Source of the DNA: Terriglobus sp.
Lineage (GTDB): Bacteria; Acidobacteriota; Terriglobia; Terriglobales; Acidobacteriaceae
Direction: 5' to 3'
NCBI GenBank assembly: GCA_023265355.1
Contig: JAHFTZ010000135.1
Location: 1,077 to 6,794, forward strand
Length of the DNA: 5,718 nt
Shown here: positions 1-4,430 of the stretch, one piece after another
How positions within the stretch are numbered: the stretch's first letter is position 1
How the letters are laid out: the number at the start of each line of letters is the position of its first letter
Notes under the pieces: generated by a model
What the model was told of the DNA's origin: nothing
Database searches by the model: none
The model's input: the letters and a program-made list of their open reading frames with translations, nothing else
Position numbers and translations under genes: made by a program

Positions 1-889
1 GCAGTATGTGGGTGGCGATATCCGGGTAGAACTCGCGGAACATCGTGAATCCCACATCGCGCGCCATCGCGTAACCAAACTTCGTCGCCAGCGTCCCAAA
101 GTCGGTACTGCCTGCCGGGTAGTAGTTTCTTGAAATCACCTGCGTCAGCACCTTGGCTCCAAGCCCGGCGATATTCGGCGTCGAGCGTCCGCCATAGGTG
201 CGTGCCACGGCCTGTCGGCTGATCACATAGCCCGCGCGCTTCCACTTGCTGCCCTCGCCCATGGCGTAATAGCGCGTATCTTCATGCAGAATGCTGGGAA
301 GCAGCCACGCTCCCAGGTAGGTGCCGTCCGTCTTGTCCAGAAATCCGCGCCAGGTATAGCCCCAGAAGCCAGCGACGCCTTTGCCCAATGCGGGATGCGA
401 GTCCAATCCCTCTGCGGAGAGCGACGTGATGCCCAGAAAGATGAAGGACGAATAGTCGAAGGACTGATGCGTCGCAATGACGAAGTTGTGTTTGAAGGTC
501 GGCTTCGGCGGCGTCGATCCGCTGGAGACGGAGCGATAATTTGGCATCAGACCCAGGATGCGCTGCGGCTGCTGGCCTCCTCTTGGAGCGGGCTTTCCAT
601 TCTCATCCATCTTCGTGGGAGGGTCTGAACTGTCGCTCATTCGCGGGCTGGACTGCTGAAAGTCTTCCGGATCGAAGCTCATATCGAAGGGTGAAGCCAC
701 AGAAGAGGACACGGGCAAAGCCGTCTCCGAACTCCGGATCATGGAGATCAGCACCTCCGCAGAGGGCCGGGGAGCGTCGGGCAGCTCCATCGTAGTCTGC
801 TGTGCGGAGGCCTGTGAGACCAGCCCGCAGAAGAGCGATCCGCAGAGCAACGATCCACAGAGCAAGGTAAAGCGGAGTGCAGGACGCAA
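1..889 (-). CDS. Exported protein of unknown function, Acidobacteriota-type orphan family (C-terminus cut by window edge)
   Basis: An open frame of 296 residues from a TTG start runs off the left edge. I recognise no enzymatic domain. Residues 1-29 form a signal peptide: Arg at 2 and 6, then a hydrophobic stretch built on repeated LCGSL units, ending ASA before QQ (cleavage near 29/30). Residues 30-110 are low-complexity, rich in Ser, Pro, Asp and Gln, and probably disordered. A conserved-looking core follows: NYRSVSSG (117-124), FDYSSFIFLGITS (144-156), LLPSILHEDTRYY (196-208), KRAGYVISR (217-225), ISRNYYP (252-258), FREFYPDI (284-291). From memory, proteins with this core are common in Acidobacteriota and end soon after the FREFYPDI-like segment, so probably only a short tail is missing. 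The TTG start was chosen because an AAGGA sits 8 nt upstream and it opens directly into the signal peptide. In-frame ATGs at 994 and 1015 would add 35 or 42 residues and leave almost no room for the divergent promoter. Divergent from the NUP gene. Confidence 0.8.
   Translation of the reverse strand, partial: MRPALRFTLLCGSLLCGSLFCGLVSQASAQQTTMELPDAPRPSAEVLISMIRSSETALPVSSSVASPFDMSFDPEDFQQSSPRMSDSSDPPTKMDENGKPAPRGGQQPQRILGLMPNYRSVSSGSTPPKPTFKHNFVIATHQSFDYSSFIFLGITSLSAEGLDSHPALGKGVAGFWGYTWRGFLDKTDGTYLGAWLLPSILHEDTRYYAMGEGSKWKRAGYVISRQAVARTYGGRSTPNIAGLGAKVLTQVISRNYYPAGSTDFGTLATKFGYAMARDVGFTMFREFYPDIATHIL
826..870 (-). repeat. 15-bp tandem repeat inside the signal-peptide coding region (about 2.7 copies)
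   Basis: Units at 826-840, 841-855 and 856-870 share a 15-bp period. Units one and two match at 12 of 15 positions. The third unit keeps 9 of its first 10 bases and then diverges. On the coding (minus) strand they translate as LCGSL-LCGSL-FCG, so the hydrophobic core of the signal peptide is made of a five-residue repeat. The period is a multiple of three, so copy-number change would keep the reading frame. Confidence 0.6.
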
Positions 890-1021
890 GTGGAGATTCC
901 TTATAAGCGCGGCGATGCGCGCGAGATGTGCGTGATGCCTTGTAAGACGGGGAGCGAGGCCATCCAGATTCAAGGGGCTCAACTGCTGATGCATTAAGCC
1001 TACCTGCGATAGCATCTTTTT
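890..1021. promoter_or_regulatory. Divergent intergenic region between the orphan exported gene and the NUP gene
   Basis: This 132-bp stretch should carry both promoters if the TTG start at 889 is right. For the plus-strand gene, TAGCAT at 1010-1015 matches the -10 consensus at 4 of 6 positions, but the best -35 at the proper spacing is poor (CTGATG, 986-991). No Shine-Dalgarno sequence precedes the ATG at 1022; the bases before it are a T run. I see no convincing operator palindrome. The minus-strand frame is open through the whole region, so part of it may be coding if an upstream start is used. Confidence 0.3.
898..902 (-). promoter_or_regulatory. Candidate ribosome-binding site (AAGGA) that favours the TTG start at 889
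   Basis: AAGGA on the minus strand lies 8 nt before a TTG codon that begins a well-formed signal peptide. The upstream in-frame ATGs (994, 1015) have only weak purine tracts before them (AGGTAGG before 994). It is a short motif, so it only tips the balance. Confidence 0.45.
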
Positions 1022-2062
1022 ATGCGTCTCTTTTCTGCCATAGTATTTACCTTCTTCGCCCTCTCTTCGTTTGCGCAGACGGCAAAGATCCCTGTCAAGG
1101 TGGTCGTAGTCACCATGTTTGAGATCGGAAAAGATTCCGGCGACATCCCCGGAGAGTTTCAGCACTGGTACGACGGAGAACACCTTACCCGCCGATTTCC
1201 GATGCTCGGCGCCTATCACGACGCCATGATGAACGAGGACGGCGTCCTGGGCATCGTCACCGGTATAGGCACCGCCCGTGCGGCTGCGACCATCATGGCG
1301 CTGGGCACCGATGAACGCTTCGATCTGACGCACGCTTACTGGATTATCGCCGGAATTGGAGGCATGGACCCCAAAATGGGCTCCCTGGGCTCCGCGGTTT
1401 GGTCCGAATGGATTGTGGACGGCGATCTGGCGCATGAGATCGACCCGCGCGAGGCCCCCTCCACCTGGAAGACCGGATACGTTCCCCTGCGCAAATCCGT
1501 CCCCTACGAGCAGCCACGGACCGACGACAACGGGATCGCCTTCCACCTCAATCCGGCCCTGGTGGCCTGGGCCTTTGAAAAGACCAAGGGCATCGATCTG
1601 CAGGACACAGCGGAGATGAAATCCCGGCGCATGGAGTTCGCGGACGAAAACGCCCGTCGCCCTCCCTTCGTGCTCCGTGGCGATAACCTTTCGGCCAGCA
1701 CCTTCTGGCACGGCAAGCTGATGAACCAGTGGGCTCGCGACTGGGTGAAGTACCAGACCGACGGCAAGGGAACCTATGCAATCTGTGGCATGGAAGACAC
1801 GGGAACCCTGCAGTCGCTCACTTGGCTCGCCCAGGCCCATCGTGTCGATATCAACCGCGTCCTCGTCCTGCGTACCGCCTCCAACTTCGACCAGCAGCGC
1901 CAGGGCATCTCCGCCGCAGACAGTCTCGCGGAGACAAAAATCGTGAAATACGGGGCTTTTATGCCTTCTCTCGACGCCGCCTACCGTGTGGGCGACGTGA
2001 TCGTTCGCGATATCGTCGCCCACTGGTCGCACGATGAGGTGGCTCTACCTTCGACGCGTTAG
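1022..2062 (+). CDS. NUP-family exported purine nucleoside-binding protein ('purine nucleoside permease'), probable nucleosidase/phosphorylase-fold enzyme
   Basis: 346 residues. Residues 1-19 are a signal peptide (Arg2, hydrophobic 3-17, SFA before Q19), placing the protein in the periplasm or outside the cell. The rest matches the NUP family (PF06516), named after a Candida purine nucleoside permease: VVTMFEIG (29-36), the PGEFQHWY segment (43-50), GIVTGIGTARAA (77-88), AYWIIAGIGGMDPKMGSLGS (105-124), ICGMEDTGTLQSL (254-266) and LRTASNFDQQ (283-292). After the signal peptide there is no membrane-spanning segment, so a transport role by this protein alone is unlikely. The GIGG turn and the GMEDTG segment resemble the base/ribose pocket of the purine nucleoside phosphorylase/nucleosidase superfamily. 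I therefore infer nucleoside binding or cleavage outside the cytoplasm; substrate unknown. The start is fixed by the signal peptide although no Shine-Dalgarno is seen. First of three same-strand genes, 79 bp ahead of the DUF2007 gene. Confidence 0.88.
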   Translation: MRLFSAIVFTFFALSSFAQTAKIPVKVVVVTMFEIGKDSGDIPGEFQHWYDGEHLTRRFPMLGAYHDAMMNEDGVLGIVTGIGTARAAATIMALGTDERFDLTHAYWIIAGIGGMDPKMGSLGSAVWSEWIVDGDLAHEIDPREAPSTWKTGYVPLRKSVPYEQPRTDDNGIAFHLNPALVAWAFEKTKGIDLQDTAEMKSRRMEFADENARRPPFVLRGDNLSASTFWHGKLMNQWARDWVKYQTDGKGTYAICGMEDTGTLQSLTWLAQAHRVDINRVLVLRTASNFDQQRQGISAADSLAETKIVKYGAFMPSLDAAYRVGDVIVRDIVAHWSHDEVALPSTR

Positions 2063-2141
2063 CCGCGACACTTACTCCCGCGCGACACGAACCCGCCGCA
2101 GGACGCATCCTATAAATGCACTTTTAGAAATGGAGAACGAC
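2063..2141 (+). promoter_or_regulatory. Short intergenic region with a TATAAA box and a CGCGACAC direct repeat
   Basis: This gap lies between the NUP and DUF2007 genes. TATAAA at 2111-2116 would be a fair -10 element for an internal promoter driving the DUF2007 and queC genes, but no good -35 sits 16-18 bp before it. CGCGACAC occurs twice in direct orientation (2064-2071 and 2081-2088, 17 bp start to start); the first copy begins just after the NUP stop codon. It could be an operator or chance in GC-rich DNA. No terminator is visible, so read-through from the NUP gene is possible. Confidence 0.25.
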
Positions 2142-2396
2142 ATGGCAGAAATCCCCAACGCCGATGACATGGTGGTAGTAGCGCGGTACTCGGAACCACC
2201 TGAAGCGCAGCTTGCGCAGAGCGTTCTGGAAGGCTCGGGCATCGACAGCTTCCTCTCCGGCGAAGAAGCCAACTCCCTCCTTCCCGCCACCTCCGGTGCG
2301 CGCCTGCTCGTCCGCCGTGGCGACGAAGAAGCCGCAAAGTCCCTTTTGAATGGACTCCCGGAGGCCTCGCTGGCGGATGACGGCAACGACCTCTAG
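2142..2396 (+). CDS. DUF2007 small cytoplasmic protein
   Basis: 84 residues, acidic, with no signal peptide or membrane segment. It fits the DUF2007 family (PF09413, 'putative prokaryotic signal transducing protein'): VVVARYSEPPEAQLAQSVLE (11-30) gives the opening strand and helix, GIDSFLSGE (33-41) the second strand, ARLLVRRGDEEAAKSLL (53-69) the closing strand and helix. These domains are small ferredoxin-like folds of unestablished function, often thought to be regulatory. The start at 2142 was chosen because GGAG (2132-2135) lies 6 nt upstream. The in-frame ATG at 2130 would add MEND but has no ribosome-binding site, and the longer frame from 2034 overlaps the NUP gene and gives an unnatural Arg-rich leader. 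Its last 20 bp overlap the chosen queC start, which suggests translational coupling. Confidence 0.85.
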   Translation: MAEIPNADDMVVVARYSEPPEAQLAQSVLEGSGIDSFLSGEEANSLLPATSGARLLVRRGDEEAAKSLLNGLPEASLADDGNDL

Positions 2397-3087
2397 CCCC
2401 ACCGGGGACAGGATCAGGGAAAAAGCCGTGATCTGCCTCTCCGGCGGGATGGACTCTACCGTCTGCGCCACCCTCGCCGCGCGCGATTTCGAGGTTTACG
2501 CCCTCCACTTCAGCTACGGCCAACGGACGGAGGCGAGGGAACTCGCCTCCGCACGAGCGGTCGCGGAGTACATCGGAGCGAAGGAGTTCCTGCCCCTGCG
2601 CATGGACCTCTTCCGGCGGATCGGCGGCTCCGCGCTCACCGACACCTCCATCGCTGTCCCAGACGCGCCGGAGGACGAAGCTACCATAGGCCACGAAGTT
2701 CCCGTAACCTATGTTCCATTCCGGAACGCGCACTTTCTCTCCGCAGCCGTAAGCTGGGCAGAGGTTATCGGTGCGCTGACGGTCTCCATCGGTGCGGTAG
2801 AGCAGGATTCGTCCGGCTATCCGGACTGCCGTCCGGCGTATTATGACGCCTTCAACGCTCTGATCCAGCAGGGTACAAAAGAAGGGAATATCCGGGTTAT
2901 CACGCCCCTGATTCACCTCAAAAAAGCCGAGATCGTCCGCCTCGGAGTTGAACTTCATGCTCCGTTGCATGTAAGTTGGTCATGCTATTCCGGTGATGAA
3001 AAAGCATGTGGAGTGTGCGAAAGTTGTTCTCTCCGGCTACGTGCTTTCAAAGAAGCTGGCGAAACAGATCCAATCCCGTATGTCTGA
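2377..3087 (+). CDS. queC: 7-cyano-7-deazaguanine synthase QueC
   Basis: 236 residues, close to the usual QueC length. QueC is a cytoplasmic ATP-dependent enzyme that converts 7-carboxy-7-deazaguanine and ammonia to preQ0, the precursor of queuosine in tRNA and of other 7-deazaguanines. The PP-loop ATP-binding motif SGGMDST is at 22-28. HFSYGQR is at 44-50, YVPFRNAHFL at 112-121, and the substrate-loop motif SGYPDCRPAYYDAF at 146-159. The zinc site is complete: Cys203, Cys211, Cys214 and Cys217 in the C-x7-CGVCESC arrangement. ATG 2377 was chosen because it overlaps the DUF2007 gene by only 20 bp and has GGAGG at 2360-2364, although 12 nt is a long spacing. ATG 2350 would overlap by 47 bp. 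GTG 2428 (with AGGGA before it) would start at ICLSGG and shorten the first strand. No queD, queE or queF is adjacent, so the rest of the pathway must lie elsewhere or its intermediates be obtained otherwise. Confidence 0.95.
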   Translation: MTATTSSPTGDRIREKAVICLSGGMDSTVCATLAARDFEVYALHFSYGQRTEARELASARAVAEYIGAKEFLPLRMDLFRRIGGSALTDTSIAVPDAPEDEATIGHEVPVTYVPFRNAHFLSAAVSWAEVIGALTVSIGAVEQDSSGYPDCRPAYYDAFNALIQQGTKEGNIRVITPLIHLKKAEIVRLGVELHAPLHVSWSCYSGDEKACGVCESCSLRLRAFKEAGETDPIPYV

Positions 3088-3153
3088 GGTCGGGGGATAC
3101 GGAAGGCTGACAACATCATCTCCCGGCAGGTGTCTTTATATGTCGGGACCCAG

Positions 3154-3176
3154 GCTGTGGCAAAGTGAGCCACAGC
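3154..3176 (+). other. Perfect 8-bp hairpin in the TPR gene leader
   Basis: GCTGTGGC (3154-3161) pairs completely with GCCACAGC (3169-3176) across a 7-nt AAAGTGA loop. GTAATTCC follows, not a T run, so it is not a normal intrinsic terminator. It lies 41 nt before the ribosome-binding site. It could be an mRNA-stabilising 5' leader structure, a protein-binding inverted repeat in DNA, or a weak queC 3' end. Confidence 0.5.
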
Positions 3177-3216
3177 GTAATTCCAAAGGCGCAGATCCAT
3201 CGAGCGTCGAAAGAGA

Positions 3217-3222
3217 GAAGGA
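3217..3222 (+). promoter_or_regulatory. Ribosome-binding site (GAAGGA) of the TPR gene
   Basis: GAAGGA within a purine-rich AAGAGAGAAGGA tract lies 6 nt before the ATG at 3229. It fixes the start, which opens directly into a signal peptide. It is the best Shine-Dalgarno match among the plus-strand genes here, consistent with strong translation. Confidence 0.7.
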
Positions 3223-3228
3223 TCTTCC

Positions 3229-4350
3229 ATGAAACTGACCGTTCCCTTCCGCGCAACCCTGGCGGCCACTGCTCTCGCACTTCTGGCATTCGTTCCGGCT
3301 ACGGGCGCTTTGGCCCAGGCCGCTCCCGGCAGCATTCATGGCCACGTGCAGAATTATGGTGGACTCGCAGTCAAGAGCGGCGAAGTTCGTCTGACCACGG
3401 ATCGCTCCTCTGAAGAGAAGGCCCGCAAGTACGCCTACACCTTCCCCGTAGATGCCCAGGGTAACTTCGTCGGCAAAGACATCAAGCCCGACGATTACGT
3501 CCTCTTCTACTTCGACCAGGGCAAGTCCATCGACTTCCTCGATCACGTCGTCGTCAAGGCTGGCGCAGATACCCTCGCGGACGATGACATGACGCGCGAA
3601 GAGTACATCAAGCACCTCACGCCCGAAGAGAAGAAGCAGCTCGAAGAGTTCAAGAAGAAGAACGCCGAAGTCATGGCCACCAACTCCAAGGTCGCCAACG
3701 TCAACGCTCTCCTGACCAAGGCGCGCGAAGAGATGAAGGCGAACAACTTCGACGCCGCTCTGACCGACATGCAGCAGGCCACCGCAGCCAAGCCGGACGA
3801 ACCTCTCCTCTGGATTGAACTCGGCAACGCCCAGCTCGGCGCCAAGAAGTATGACGATGCGATCGTCTCCTTCCAGAAGACGATTGACCTGAACGCTGCC
3901 TCCAAGAAGCCGCAGCCGACGCTCGCAGGTGCCGCCTACAACCAGCTCGGCCAGTCCTACGCCCGCTCCAGCAAGCTGAAGGAAGCCTCTGACGCGTACG
4001 AGAAGGCAGCCCAGGCCGAACCCGCCAAGGCCGGTATGTACTACTTCAACGAAGCTGCCACGCTCTACAACGTGAACAGCCGCGATGAAGCGACGGTAGC
4101 CGCCGACAAGGCGATCGCCGCCGATCCGACGAAGGCCGATGCCTACTACATCAAGGCGCAGGGCCTCATCGGAAAGTCCACCGTGGATGCGAAGTCGCAG
4201 AAGATCATTCCTCCTCCGGGATGCGTCGAAGCCTATGAGAAGTACCTCGAACTGGCTCCGGAAGGCCCGCACGCTCCGGAGATCAAGCAGATCGTGGCTG
4301 CCTTTGATGACAAGGTCGTCTCCAACTACAAGGCAAGCCGGAAGAAGTAA
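3229..4350 (+). CDS. Exported TPR protein with an N-terminal carboxypeptidase-regulatory-like domain
   Basis: 373 residues. Residues 1-30 are a signal peptide (Lys2, Arg8, hydrophobic 9-22, ALA before Q30). Residues 34-110 look like a carboxypeptidase-regulatory-like beta-sandwich: GSIHGHVQNYGGLAVKSGEVRL, then DAQGNFVGKDIKPDDYVLF. A charged, probably helical linker, EEYIKHLTPEEKKQLEEFKKKNAE, spans 124-147. TPR units follow at about 157-190, 191-224, 233-266 and 268-300, with a fifth at about 304-345 split by a Lys-rich loop containing IIPPP. TPR arrays bind other proteins, so a periplasmic or envelope scaffold is likely; the partner is unknown. The architecture is typical of Acidobacteriota secreted TPR proteins. 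Lys is almost always AAG and third positions are mostly C or G, suggesting high expression. Monocistronic or fed by queC read-through, and closed by a strong terminator. The long open frame opposite it (3136-4272, minus) is a composition artefact. Confidence 0.9.
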   Translation: MKLTVPFRATLAATALALLAFVPATGALAQAAPGSIHGHVQNYGGLAVKSGEVRLTTDRSSEEKARKYAYTFPVDAQGNFVGKDIKPDDYVLFYFDQGKSIDFLDHVVVKAGADTLADDDMTREEYIKHLTPEEKKQLEEFKKKNAEVMATNSKVANVNALLTKAREEMKANNFDAALTDMQQATAAKPDEPLLWIELGNAQLGAKKYDDAIVSFQKTIDLNAASKKPQPTLAGAAYNQLGQSYARSSKLKEASDAYEKAAQAEPAKAGMYYFNEAATLYNVNSRDEATVAADKAIAADPTKADAYYIKAQGLIGKSTVDAKSQKIIPPPGCVEAYEKYLELAPEGPHAPEIKQIVAAFDDKVVSNYKASRKK

Positions 4351-4363
4351 GCCATCTCAACTG

Positions 4364-4403
4364 AAACGCCCCGGATGCATCTGCGTCCGGGGCGTTTTCT
4401 TTT
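4364..4403 (+). terminator. Intrinsic (rho-independent) terminator of the TPR gene
   Basis: AAACGCCCCGGA (4364-4375) pairs perfectly with TCCGGGGCGTTT (4386-4397). A U-G pair and two GC pairs can extend the stem inward to 15 bp with an ATCT tetraloop (4379-4382). The tract TTTTCTTTT (4395-4403) follows directly. It starts 14 nt after the TPR stop codon. On the minus strand the tail would be GTTTCAG, so any effect on the convergent propeller gene should be weak. Confidence 0.95.
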
Positions 4404-4430
4404 GCCTGGTAGCGGTTATCGATGCGTTGA

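Larger units (their letters stand above)
3088..3228 (+). promoter_or_regulatory. Leader and promoter region of the TPR gene
   Basis: This 141-bp gap separates queC from the TPR gene. CTGACA at 3107-3112 matches a -35 box at 5 of 6, and TATATG at 3137-3142 matches a -10 box at 4 of 6, but they are 24 bp apart, too far for a standard sigma-70 promoter, so I do not assign one. A perfect hairpin follows at 3154-3176. No T-rich terminator for queC is seen, so some read-through is possible. Confidence 0.3.

Noticed and set aside
832..888. Lipoprotein signal in the orphan exported protein
   Set aside because: The cysteines in the hydrophobic stretch are preceded by Leu or Phe, not the small residue a lipobox needs, and an ASA cleavage site for signal peptidase I follows.
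284..935. Several plus-strand open frames across the left gene
   Set aside because: They are shadows of the minus-strand orphan gene: Arg/Ser-rich translations, no start signals, and heavy overlap with a frame that has a signal peptide and a patterned core.
2063..2141. preQ1 riboswitch upstream of the DUF2007-queC pair
   Set aside because: I found no compact stem-loop with an A-rich tail that could form the class I pseudoknot, and the only repeat is direct, not inverted.
2110..2970. Minus-strand open frame (286 codons) opposite DUF2007 and queC
   Set aside because: It is antisense to two genes supported by clear motifs. Its product is an Arg/Gly-rich low-complexity string with no domain.
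3107..3142. Sigma-70 promoter from CTGACA and TATATG upstream of the TPR gene
   Set aside because: The boxes are 24 bp apart and the -10 matches at only 4 of 6, so I could not support a specific promoter call.
3136..4272. Long minus-strand open frame (378 codons) opposite the TPR gene
   Set aside because: It lies wholly antisense to a well-supported gene with strong codon bias. Its translation is Val/Gly/Leu-rich with no recognisable domain and no ribosome-binding site. Biased codons on the sense strand suppress antisense stops.
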